Assembly (NCBI RefSeq): GCF_018390535.1
Contig: NZ_JAHBBW010000019.1
Coordinates: 1 to 55,218, forward strand
Source of the DNA: Bacteroides propionicigenes
Lineage (GTDB): Bacteria > Bacteroidota > Bacteroidia > Bacteroidales > Bacteroidaceae
Direction of reading: 5' to 3'
Length of the DNA: 55,218 bases
Part shown: positions 15,946-24,270 of the stretch, piece after piece
How positions within the stretch are numbered: position 1 is the stretch's first letter
Layout of the letters: each line of letters begins with the position of its first letter
Made by a program: the position numbers and the translations under genes
Notes under the pieces: model-generated
Database searches by the model: none
Told to the model about the DNA's origin: nothing
What the model saw: only the letters and a program-made list of their open reading frames with translations

Positions 15946-17649
15946 CTACCATACAAAATGGAACTGCTTCGTGGTTTGATTGCCACAACCGTCGGTTACG
16001 GTCATTTCCACAGTATGCTTGCCACCTTTCTTTATATGTTTCGGGTCGAGTTCGCAAACCAAATTGCCGCTAATGGAGTTGGGCTTGCCGAACAGAGCAT
16101 ATTTCCCGTCTATCGTTCCGCGGTAGCTGTTTATTCCCGTCTCCTTGTCCTTGACTTTAAAGACGATGCGTCCCGTACGCCCCCACTGCTGAGGGTTGAG
16201 CGGAGTAATCTCCGGCGGTACGGTATCGACAGCCACCGTATAAGTAGCCAAATCGCGGATACGGACTTTCATAAAGCCGTCCTTATAAGTACCCCCTATG
16301 CTATACTTTCCGCCCCGTGCCGTAACACCGGCAACGTAATATTTCGATTTATCTTCCAGTCGGTCGCGACGCAAGCCGATACGCATTTCGCAGGCTCCGT
16401 GCAAGGGAATACGTGTATTATTCAACCGGTAAGTGAAAGCCACATCCCCGCTATCGGCACGCACGGAATAGTCCAGCCAAACATCATCGTACAGCATTCC
16501 GCGCGGTACAACCAGTTCCAAACCGGGTTCTTGAAGATAATTGGTCTTATCCCATTTGAAAGCATACTTTTCACGATGTTCCACGGGACGGATGTCGGTT
16601 TTCTTCCCCTGTACGGTAAAACGGACTTTCGAGGTGTTGCCTAACACATCGCTTAAAGTGTACACAAAACGATAAGGACGTTCTTCGTTGATTTCTATCA
16701 GTCCTCGATTGCCATTGGAAGCGTGCAACATACGCAGACGGTTGCCCGGTTCGATGAATGACTTCATATACTGACCATGCGTCCATGAATTGATATAGCG
16801 GTTTTCCTCGTAGGCAAAACGGTCTACCACACTGCGAAACACTTCCTCACCGTCCACTTCGAGAATCACGGTATGCACACCGTAACGGTTGCCTACTCCG
16901 TCCATGTGGTCATAGGCACGAATTCCCGCACCTATCAGTCCCCAAGCTGTGATAGGTTTTACGGGATTTGCAGGGAAGGTCTGATGTATCTGTTTTCCGT
17001 TTACTACACCTTTGCCCGGCTGCGGAAACAAGATGATGCCTTCGGCATGAGGGGCGGTATTGTCTTTCACTTTCTTCATAAAGAAAGGCAGCGGGTCAAC
17101 ATAGTCTCCTGTTGCCGACTCAATCATATCCAGATGCAGGTGAGGACCGAAAGAGTAGCCCGTATTGCCGCTAAGGGCTATCACCTGCCCCGCCTTTACC
17201 GGATATTCTCCCTGTTCGGGAGCAATCTCCACTTCCCAGCTCTCCTTTTCATATTGCAAATCTTTCACCCTCCGGGCTATATCGCCTACAAATGCGCTGA
17301 GGTGGCGGTTGATAGTGGAATAGCCGTTGTCATAATCCACATCGAGCACATAGCCCGAACCGTGCGTCACACGGATGCGTGAGATATATCCGTCTGCCAA
17401 AGCACGCACCGGCTTACCAATAGCCCCGCCGGTCTTGAAGTCCAGTCCGCCATGAAAATGGTTGGCGCGTATCTCACCGAAATTACCGGAGAAAACGATA
17501 GGGAAATCAAAAGGGGGAATAAAAGATGCTGTCTGCATTTCCGGTACAGCTTCCATATCGGGCGCATCTTGTGCATACCCGCCTTGTGCGCTGCCAACGA
17601 AAAACAAAACAGAGAGAAATATAGAGTGTTTTATATTCTTACAAATCAT
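15946..17649 (-). CDS. M23-family metallopeptidase, exported
   Basis: A 567-residue protein with a signal peptide (about 1-26, ending GGYAQ). The peptidase core at about 50-190 has the LytM zinc residues: H66 and D70 of HFHGGLDF, and H170 and H172 of GPHLHLDM. These enzymes cut peptide bridges in the cell wall. The remaining 370 residues are beta-rich, ending with KGGKHTVEMTVTDGCGNQ, like an Ig-type domain. The architecture is common in Bacteroides and the substrate is not known. A TATATTTG box lies upstream. Confidence 0.9.
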   Translation of the reverse strand: MICKNIKHSIFLSVLFFVGSAQGGYAQDAPDMEAVPEMQTASFIPPFDFPIVFSGNFGEIRANHFHGGLDFKTGGAIGKPVRALADGYISRIRVTHGSGYVLDVDYDNGYSTINRHLSAFVGDIARRVKDLQYEKESWEVEIAPEQGEYPVKAGQVIALSGNTGYSFGPHLHLDMIESATGDYVDPLPFFMKKVKDNTAPHAEGIILFPQPGKGVVNGKQIHQTFPANPVKPITAWGLIGAGIRAYDHMDGVGNRYGVHTVILEVDGEEVFRSVVDRFAYEENRYINSWTHGQYMKSFIEPGNRLRMLHASNGNRGLIEINEERPYRFVYTLSDVLGNTSKVRFTVQGKKTDIRPVEHREKYAFKWDKTNYLQEPGLELVVPRGMLYDDVWLDYSVRADSGDVAFTYRLNNTRIPLHGACEMRIGLRRDRLEDKSKYYVAGVTARGGKYSIGGTYKDGFMKVRIRDLATYTVAVDTVPPEITPLNPQQWGRTGRIVFKVKDKETGINSYRGTIDGKYALFGKPNSISGNLVCELDPKHIKKGGKHTVEMTVTDGCGNQTTKQFHFVW

Positions 17650-17669
17650 ATCTTATTTTTTAATGAATG

Positions 17670-17677
17670 CAAATATA
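17670..17677 (-). promoter_or_regulatory. Candidate -7 box of the M23 peptidase gene
   Basis: The minus strand reads TATATTTG, 20 bp before the ATG. No -33 element at proper spacing was found. Confidence 0.4.
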
Positions 17678-17836
17678 AAAAGAATAGTTTTCTCCGCCTA
17701 AACAAAAAAGCATAATCCTACCGTCTTACCCTATAAATAATCAGGTATTTTCTGTTGTAAAACACCTGATACTGAATGACAATGAGACAGAGAAATCGCT
17801 ATCTTGCAGCATGTTTAACCATTAACAGATGACATT

Positions 17837-18946
17837 ATGATTATCGGAGTACCCAAAGAAATCAAAAACAACGAGAACCGTGTAGGAATGACCCCTGCCG
17901 GAGTAGCCGAGTTGGTGAAAAAAGGTCATACGGTGTATGTGCAGGCTACTGCCGGCGCAAACAGCGGGTTCTCTGACGATGACTACATCGCCGTAGGTGC
18001 ACAAATCCTGCCTGCCATTGAAGACGTTTATGCCATAGCCGACATGATTGTCAAGGTGAAGGAGCCTATTGCACCGGAGTACAAACTGATTAAGAAGGGA
18101 CAAGTGGTATTCACGTATTTCCACTTTGCAGCCGATAAATTACTGACCGAAGCCATGATTGAAAGCGGTGCTGTATGTATCGCTTATGAAACCGTGGAGA
18201 AAGAAGACCATTCCTTGCCATTGCTTACTCCTATGAGCGAAGTGGCAGGACGCATGGCTACCCAAGTAGGAGCCCGTTTTCTGGAAAAACCGCAAGGTGG
18301 AAAAGGAAAGCTGATGGGGGGCGTACCGGGTGTCCGCCCCGCACGCGTACTCATTTTAGGTGGTGGCGTAGTCGGTACCAATGCCGCACAAATGGCCGCG
18401 GGAATGGGTGCCGAAGTAATGATTACGGATGTCAACCTGCCACGCCTGCGCTATCTCAGCGAGGTATTGCCCAAGAATGTAAAAACGCTTTATTCTTCGC
18501 TCCACAATATCAAAATGGAACTGCCTACCATAGATTTGGTAATAGGTTCCGTACTCATCCCCGGCGATAAGGCGCCTCACCTCATCACAAGGGATATGCT
18601 GAAAATGATGAAACCCGGAACTGTGCTTGTGGATGTCGCCATTGACCAAGGCGGTTGTTTCGAAACGTCTCATCCCACTACCCACAGCGAACCGACGTAT
18701 GTTATAGACGGTATTGTGCACTATGCAGTAGCCAATATTCCCGGTGCTGTACCATTTACTTCTACCATGGCGCTGACTAATGCAACACTACCTTATACGG
18801 TAGCATTGGCTTGCAAAGGTTGGAAACAGGCTTGTAAAGATGATCCGGCATTGGCTTTGGGACTGAATGTGGTAGAGGGGAAAGTAACATATAAGGCGGT
18901 GGCAGATGTGTTCGGAATGAGGTATGAGGAAATACCTCATTCATAA
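17837..18946 (+). CDS. ald: Alanine dehydrogenase
   Basis: A 369-residue enzyme that converts L-alanine to pyruvate and ammonia with NAD, in the cytoplasm. The N-terminus MIIGVPKEIKNNENRVGMTP is the family signature with the substrate-binding arginine. The nucleotide fold is VLILGGGVVGTNAAQMAAGM. The ending TYKAVADVFGMRYEEIPHS is typical except for its last residues, where an AT-rich tandem repeat runs into the stop codon. Upstream, TATCTTGC near 17800 is a poor -7 box. Confidence 0.96.
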   Translation: MIIGVPKEIKNNENRVGMTPAGVAELVKKGHTVYVQATAGANSGFSDDDYIAVGAQILPAIEDVYAIADMIVKVKEPIAPEYKLIKKGQVVFTYFHFAADKLLTEAMIESGAVCIAYETVEKEDHSLPLLTPMSEVAGRMATQVGARFLEKPQGGKGKLMGGVPGVRPARVLILGGGVVGTNAAQMAAGMGAEVMITDVNLPRLRYLSEVLPKNVKTLYSSLHNIKMELPTIDLVIGSVLIPGDKAPHLITRDMLKMMKPGTVLVDVAIDQGGCFETSHPTTHSEPTYVIDGIVHYAVANIPGAVPFTSTMALTNATLPYTVALACKGWKQACKDDPALALGLNVVEGKVTYKAVADVFGMRYEEIPHS

Positions 18947-19022
18947 TCCATAATTCATAATTCATAATTCATAATTCATAATTCACAATTTATAATTCAT
19001 AATTTATAATTCACAATTTATG
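18940..19022. repeat. AT-rich tandem repeat, about 10-bp units
   Basis: Variants of TTCATAATTCATAATTCA and TTCACAATTTATAA are repeated without a break from the stop codon of ald onward. The period of about one helical turn could bend DNA. No gene is seen. Confidence 0.85.
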
Positions 19023-19058
19023 AATGGTGAGTTATGACTCAACATAACAGCGCAACCC

Positions 19059-19253
19059 AAGGCTGAAAGCCTTCTATCTCCAAGCCCGGGGTAACACCCC
19101 GGGTATATATATATATTTGATTAACATTGCGCCCTGTAAGGGCAGAAGAAAGATAGACAAGTCTTCTGCCCTTACAGGGCGAAAAGAGGTAGAAGGCCTT
19201 TTCAGACCCTGGGCGTTGCCCAGGGCTTGGAGATTAAAGCCTTTCAGGCTTTA
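19059..19253. repeat. Nested palindromes (REP-like element)
   Basis: There are three strong hairpins: CCCGGGGT/ACCCCGGG (19085-19103), a 20-bp perfect pair starting CGCCCTGTAAGG (19130-19149 with 19162-19181), and CCCTGGGC/GCCCAGGG (19207-19225). They are enclosed by an imperfect long pair, GGCTGAAAGCCTT...CTCCAAGCCC with GGGCTTGGAG...AAAGCCTTTCAGG. It lies between two converging genes and may end transcription from both. Confidence 0.85.
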
Positions 19254-19278
19254 GTAACCTAAATGTAGTCTCAAAATA

Positions 19279-19386
19279 AATACAACTTTAAATGCAAATG
19301 CTACTTTAAATGTAAATACAACTTTAAATGCAAATGCAACTTTAAATCCGAATACAACTTTAAATCTGAATGTAACTTTCTATCCA
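19279..19386. repeat. Six tandem 18-bp repeats
   Basis: Six copies of AATRCAACTTTAAATSNR-like units start at 19279, 19297, 19315, 19333, 19351 and 19369, ending 6 bp before the MFS stop codon. Read rightward, each encodes a six-residue unit of the form N-T-T-L-N-A. The frame has no start codon and runs into the antisense of the MFS gene, so it is not called a gene. Confidence 0.9.
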
Positions 19387-19391
19387 CTATC

Positions 19392-20606
19392 TCAATCATT
19401 AAACAAAAATTCTTCTTTCTTCGCATACGCCCAATACATAGCTAATGCCGTGATGCACAAATTGAAAACAAACGGAAACTCTTGGGAATTGGTGTGGAAT
19501 ACCCATTGGAAAAAGTCTGTGATGAAAGGAGACAACAGTATGCCAAGATAATTCATCACCATTACAAAAGCAAGGGCAAGTGTCGTTTTCTGAGGGATGG
19601 CAGTATCAACTGTCTTATCATAAATCAAAGGTTGAATGATGCCATATCCCAAGCCGACTAAAATACATCCCGGTACAATGAGCCATTCCGTAGGAGAAAT
19701 CCACATCAACAGCAATCCTGCAGCAATAGCCAAGAGGCTATAAAGTTTGGTCTTATTCCCCAAAAGCTTCACTACACTATCCAACATAAATCCCGGAGCC
19801 ATAATGGCAAGGAAGAACAGAGAAATCATCAGCCCTGAATTACCGCTTGAAAAGTGATGTGCTTCCATTAAGAAAGGTAAATTAAAAGTAACCACAAGAA
19901 CTATGTACGTAACCAGTCCGTAGAACAACATTAGCTGGACAAGATGGCGTACGTGTATACCGTATTTACCGGAAATAACAGGTACGGACTTTATGGAAGA
20001 AACAGTAGCCGATGCCTGCCTGATTGTTACCGAAGCCGTATCCTTCTTTAAATAAGCCGAAAGAACCAAAGAAACCAACGGTAACAGATATACAACAAAA
20101 GGCAAACGCCAGTGTACTTCCGCCAGATAACCCGTTACAGCCGTAGCCACCACCAGCGTCATATTGGTTATGGCAGAACTATATCCAAACTGCCTGACAC
20201 GATACTCCCCTGTAAAATACCGGGAAATCAATCCCGTAGAAAGCGGAATAATCAATCCTGATCCGATACCGAGCAAAGCGCTGACAGCCATCAGCTGCCA
20301 CATCTTGGAAGAAAACAAATAAAGAACTCCGCTTGCAGCAAACAGCCAAAGCCCTACCCTCAGTAAACGGATAAAATCTCGTTTCTCCGCCAACTTACCT
20401 GCCAATAATACAAAAGGAATAATAAGCAAGGAAGGTAAAGAAGTCAACATTTGTATATCCAACTCTGTGGCATGGGGAAAAATAGTGGAAAGTTCTCCCA
20501 AAATAGGCGAAACAGCCAAGCCCGGCAATGAAGTCAGTGCAGAAACAGACCAAATGCCTATAAGCGTAATAAGAGGAATGGTTCCTTGTCCGGTATTAAT
20601 TTTCAT
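19392..20606 (-). CDS. MFS transporter
   Basis: A 404-residue protein with about twelve hydrophobic membrane segments. The loop after the second segment, LLAGKLAEKRDFIRLLRVG, is a form of the MFS loop 2-3 motif. A soluble loop at about 195-215 separates the two halves. It resembles drug or metabolite exporters of the major facilitator family; the substrate cannot be told. It converges on ald, with the repeat-rich region between them. The 235 bp upstream to gadB hold no gene. Confidence 0.88.
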   Translation of the reverse strand: MKINTGQGTIPLITLIGIWSVSALTSLPGLAVSPILGELSTIFPHATELDIQMLTSLPSLLIIPFVLLAGKLAEKRDFIRLLRVGLWLFAASGVLYLFSSKMWQLMAVSALLGIGSGLIIPLSTGLISRYFTGEYRVRQFGYSSAITNMTLVVATAVTGYLAEVHWRLPFVVYLLPLVSLVLSAYLKKDTASVTIRQASATVSSIKSVPVISGKYGIHVRHLVQLMLFYGLVTYIVLVVTFNLPFLMEAHHFSSGNSGLMISLFFLAIMAPGFMLDSVVKLLGNKTKLYSLLAIAAGLLLMWISPTEWLIVPGCILVGLGYGIIQPLIYDKTVDTAIPQKTTLALAFVMVMNYLGILLSPFITDFFQWVFHTNSQEFPFVFNLCITALAMYWAYAKKEEFLFND

Positions 20607-20841
20607 AATTCAAAAGTGGGTTAGTTAGTTGAAGGAAAACAAGCGATGCAACAGAATGTTCGAACAGGGGAAGTGATAACTCCTTTAACTCCTCCAACTC
20701 CTAATTAACACGCCTCCCCCGCCCTTTTAATAAACGCCAAATAATGTAAAACGGCGAAACTTTCTTTCGTGAGGGTCGTTGTTGTGGAAAATTCGACGGG
20801 GAAGGTCCCCGCCGCCTAAACCTTTAAAAACTTATAGTTAT

Positions 20842-22278
20842 ATGAAAGATTTAAATTTCAGAAAAGGAGATGCAAAGACCGAGGTGTTCGGTTCGAACCG
20901 AATGTTGCAACCCTCACCGGTAGAAAAAATTCCCGAAGGACCTACCACTCCGGAGATTGCCTACCAAATGGTGAAGGATGAAACTTTTGCACAGACTCAG
21001 CCCCGTCTGAACCTGGCTACGTTCGTCACGACTTATATGGACGAATATGCAACCAAGTTGATGAACGAAGCTATCAACATCAACTACATCGACGAAACCG
21101 AGTATCCCCGCATCGCTGTAATGAACGGTAAATGTATCAACATCGTTGCCAATCTATGGAACTCTCCGGAAAAAGACACTTGGAAAACAGGTGCTCTCGC
21201 CATCGGTTCTTCAGAAGCATGTATGCTGGGTGGTGTGGCTGCATGGCTGCGCTGGCGCAAGAAACGTCAGGCTCAAGGCAAGCCGTTCGACAAACCTAAC
21301 TTTGTTATCTCAACCGGTTTCCAGGTGGTGTGGGAAAAATTCGCCCAGCTGTGGCAGATTGAAATGCGTGAAGTGCCTTTGACTCTTGACAAGACCACGC
21401 TCGACCCCGAAGAAGCTCTGAAAATGTGTGATGAGAATACTATCTGTATCGTACCCATCCAAGGTGTTACATGGACAGGACTGAATGACGACGTTGAAGC
21501 GCTTGACAAAGCACTCGACGCATACAATGCCAAGACCGGCTACGACATTCCTATCCACGTAGATGCTGCAAGCGGCGGTTTCATCCTCCCGTTCCTGTAT
21601 CCTGAAAAGAAATGGGACTTCCGTTTGAAATGGGTGCTTTCCATCAGTGTCAGCGGTCACAAGTTCGGCTTGGTCTATCCCGGTCTGGGTTGGGTTTGCT
21701 GGAAAGGCAAAGAATATCTGCCCGAAGAGATGGCATTCAGCGTAAACTATCTTGGCGCTAACATCACTCAGGTCGGTTTGAACTTCTCCCGTCCTGCCGC
21801 ACAGATTTTAGGACAGTACTACCAATTTATCCGCTTGGGATTCCAAGGTTACAAAGAAGTACAGTACAATTCACTCACAATCGCCAAGTATATCCATGAT
21901 GAAATCGGTAAAATGGCTCCGTTCGTAAACTACTCCAATGAAGTGGAAAACCCGCTGTTCATCTGGTACTTGAAACCGGAGTATGCAAAGACTGCAAAAT
22001 GGACTCTGTACGACTTGCAAGACAAGCTTTCACAACATGGCTGGATGGTTCCTGCCTATACACTTCCTGCCAAACTGGAAGATTATGTAGTGATGCGTGT
22101 CGTAGTCCGTCAGGGATTCAGCCGCGACATGGCAGATATGCTGCTGGGCGACATCAAGAATGCCATTGCCGAACTGGAGAAACTGGATTATCCCACTCCT
22201 ACCCGTATGGCACAGGACAAGAATCTGCCGGTAGAAAGCAAAATCTTCAATCACGGCGGAAAACGTCACAAAAAGTAA
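20842..22278 (+). CDS. gadB: Glutamate decarboxylase
   Basis: A 478-residue PLP enzyme that turns glutamate and a proton into GABA and CO2, the core of glutamate-dependent acid resistance. The PLP lysine is K274 in SVSGHKFGLVYPG, next to IHVDAASGGFILPF; E. coli GadB uses K276. The start at 20842 (MKDLNFRKGDAK) is chosen over an in-frame ATG at 20779, because the extra 21 residues are proline- and arginine-rich and fall in what should be the leader. It heads a cluster with glutaminase, an ion channel and an antiporter. Confidence 0.96.
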   Translation: MKDLNFRKGDAKTEVFGSNRMLQPSPVEKIPEGPTTPEIAYQMVKDETFAQTQPRLNLATFVTTYMDEYATKLMNEAININYIDETEYPRIAVMNGKCINIVANLWNSPEKDTWKTGALAIGSSEACMLGGVAAWLRWRKKRQAQGKPFDKPNFVISTGFQVVWEKFAQLWQIEMREVPLTLDKTTLDPEEALKMCDENTICIVPIQGVTWTGLNDDVEALDKALDAYNAKTGYDIPIHVDAASGGFILPFLYPEKKWDFRLKWVLSISVSGHKFGLVYPGLGWVCWKGKEYLPEEMAFSVNYLGANITQVGLNFSRPAAQILGQYYQFIRLGFQGYKEVQYNSLTIAKYIHDEIGKMAPFVNYSNEVENPLFIWYLKPEYAKTAKWTLYDLQDKLSQHGWMVPAYTLPAKLEDYVVMRVVVRQGFSRDMADMLLGDIKNAIAELEKLDYPTPTRMAQDKNLPVESKIFNHGGKRHKK

Positions 22279-22295
22279 TAAAGTAGTAAAGTAAT

Positions 22296-22327
22296 AAGGT
22301 GATAGTGTGGTATTGCTCTATCACCTT
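22296..22327 (+). terminator. Hairpin between gadB and glsA, possible partial terminator
   Basis: AAGGTGATAG (22296-22305) pairs with CTATCACCTT (22318-22327), followed by TTATC. It could reduce read-through or set the relative amounts of the two messages. Confidence 0.45.
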
Positions 22328-22359
22328 TTATCACTCTATCACGTTATATATACATAAAT

Positions 22360-23325
22360 ATGGAAAAGAAAATATCAATTTCTCAAATAAAAGAAGTTGC
22401 CCAAACAGCCTACAATGAGGTGAAAGGACAAACAGGCGGCAAAAACGCGGATTATATTCCGTACCTTGCCAACATAGACTCCGAGTTATTCGGCCTCAGC
22501 ATTTGCCTGATGAACGGACAGACTATCAACATTGGTGATACGGATTACCGCTTCGGAATAGAATCAGTCTCAAAAGTGCATACTGCCATACTTATCCTGC
22601 GACAGTACGGTGCACAGAAAGTACTGGATATGATTGGCGCTGACGCCACCGGCCTGCCGTTCAACTCTATTATTGCCATTCTGCTGGAGAATGACCATCC
22701 TTCCACTCCATTGGTAAATGCCGGCGCTATTTCCGCCTGCTCTATGGTGCAACCGATAGGAAACCCAAACAAGAAATGGGATGCCATTGTGCAAAATATT
22801 ACTGAACTGTGCGGCTCCGCTCCACAACTTATTGATGAGTTATACAAATCGGAAACGGCCACAAATTTCAACAACCGCTCCATTGCTTGGTTATTAAAGA
22901 ACTACAATCGGATTTACGACGATCCGGATTTGGCGCTCGACCTTTATACCCGCCAATGTTCACTGGGTATCACAGCCGAGCAATTGGGTATTGCAGCCGG
23001 AACGATTGCCAACAACGGTGTTAACCCCGTCACCAAACAAAGCGTATTTGAAGCCGGGCTCGCACCGAAAATCACTTCAATGATTTCCACCGTAGGTTTC
23101 TACGAACACTCAGGAGACTGGATGTACACAGCCGGCATACCAGCCAAGAGCGGTGTGGGCGGTGGCGTAATGGCCGTATTGCCCGGCGTAATGGGTGTTT
23201 CCGCTTTCGCTCCCCCATTGGACGAAGCCGGTAACTCCTTCAAGGCTCAACTGGCTATCAAGTTTATCATGAACAAACTTGGTCTGGGCGTATTCAACGG
23301 TGACAATGTGACGATTGTAGAATAA
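22360..23325 (+). CDS. glsA: Glutaminase A
   Basis: A 321-residue serine-dependent glutaminase that makes glutamate and ammonia from glutamine. The SxxK catalytic pair is S69 and K72 in GIESVSKVHT. Further family motifs are NAGAISACSM and GVGGGVMAVLPG near the C-terminus. In this cluster the ammonia takes up protons and the glutamate feeds the decarboxylase. Its stop codon shares a base with the next ATG. Confidence 0.95.
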   Translation: MEKKISISQIKEVAQTAYNEVKGQTGGKNADYIPYLANIDSELFGLSICLMNGQTINIGDTDYRFGIESVSKVHTAILILRQYGAQKVLDMIGADATGLPFNSIIAILLENDHPSTPLVNAGAISACSMVQPIGNPNKKWDAIVQNITELCGSAPQLIDELYKSETATNFNNRSIAWLLKNYNRIYDDPDLALDLYTRQCSLGITAEQLGIAAGTIANNGVNPVTKQSVFEAGLAPKITSMISTVGFYEHSGDWMYTAGIPAKSGVGGGVMAVLPGVMGVSAFAPPLDEAGNSFKAQLAIKFIMNKLGLGVFNGDNVTIVE

Positions 23326-24068
23326 TGAAAATGGCTCTATCAGACTTCGTTTTGCGAAAAAAAGGAATATACGGCATACTGCATATCATCATCCTGCTAC
23401 TTTCGCTATTCTTGGTCATCAGCATCTCCATCGATACGTTCAAAGGCATCCCTTTCTACGAGCAATCGGTGTATATGGAAGTACAGCTATGGATTTGCGC
23501 ATTGTTCCTGGCAGACTTTGTGCTGGAATGGATTTTGGCAACAAACAAGAAACGTTATGTTGCCACACATTTCATCTTTCTGCTGGTAGCTATTCCTTAT
23601 CAGAACATTATAGCCTATATGGGCTGGACTTTCTCACCCGAAATCACCTATATGCTGCGTTTCATCCCGTTGGTAAGGGGAGGCTATGCTATGGCTATCG
23701 TGGTGGGTTGGCTGACGTATAACCGCGCATCGGGCTTGTTCGTATCTTATCTGACAATGCTGTTGGCCACCGTCTATTTTTCGAGTCTCGCCTTTTACGT
23801 CATGGAGCACGGAACCAACCCTTTGGTTGCGGGCTATGGCGATGCTTTGTGGTGGGCATTCATGGATGTAACTACGGTAGGTTCCAATATTATAGCGGTC
23901 ACCGTCACAGGACGGGTGCTGTCCGTACTACTGGCAGCGTTGGGCATGATGATGTTTCCCATTTTCACAGTATATGTAACGAGTCTGGTAGAGAGACGTA
24001 ACAAGGAAAAACAGGACTATTACAAAAAGGCAGAACGGAAACAGGAACCTGCAAACACCACTCCTTAA
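23325..24068 (+). CDS. Six-segment ion channel (potassium-channel fold)
   Basis: A 247-residue membrane protein with about six membrane segments, a pore helix (DALWWAFMDV) and a filter-like loop, TTVGSN, where K+ channels have TVGYG. The C-terminal helix (about 205-230) and a charged tail RRNKEKQDYYKKAERK follow. The fourth segment has few of the regular arginines of a voltage sensor. It overlaps glsA by one base and lies within the glutamate acid-resistance cluster, so it may balance charge during GABA export. Ion selectivity cannot be predicted from this filter. Confidence 0.82.
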   Translation: MKMALSDFVLRKKGIYGILHIIILLLSLFLVISISIDTFKGIPFYEQSVYMEVQLWICALFLADFVLEWILATNKKRYVATHFIFLLVAIPYQNIIAYMGWTFSPEITYMLRFIPLVRGGYAMAIVVGWLTYNRASGLFVSYLTMLLATVYFSSLAFYVMEHGTNPLVAGYGDALWWAFMDVTTVGSNIIAVTVTGRVLSVLLAALGMMMFPIFTVYVTSLVERRNKEKQDYYKKAERKQEPANTTP

Positions 24069-24123
24069 TTGATAAAGCCACGATTTTTCCTTATAAGTGA
24101 ATATACATAATTAGCTTATACTA

Positions 24124-24207
24124 TCTGTCATTCAGAGCGTAGCGAAGAATCTACTCTCTTGATGTATACACAGAGAAGAGATTCTTCGCTACGCTCTGAA
24201 TGACAGA
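24124..24207. repeat. 29-bp perfect inverted repeat between the channel gene and gadC
   Basis: The arms 24124-24152 and 24179-24207 (beginning TCTGTCATTCAGAGCGTAGC) are perfectly complementary with a 26-bp loop. The core TCAGAGCGTAGCGAAGAATC is like a dispersed repeat known from many Bacteroidetes. It could stabilise or end the gadB-glsA-channel transcript. Confidence 0.95.
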
Positions 24208-24270
24208 TGCTCTTGATATAAATTAAATTTCAACACTTACTTATATTTTTTTCACCTAAAACCTTAACTT

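Noticed and set aside
19279..19386. The 18-bp repeats as a small CRISPR array
   Set aside because: The units are contiguous with no spacers.
20779..20841. Longer start for glutamate decarboxylase
   Set aside because: The 21 extra residues do not look like the family's N-terminus, while MKDLNFRKGD does.
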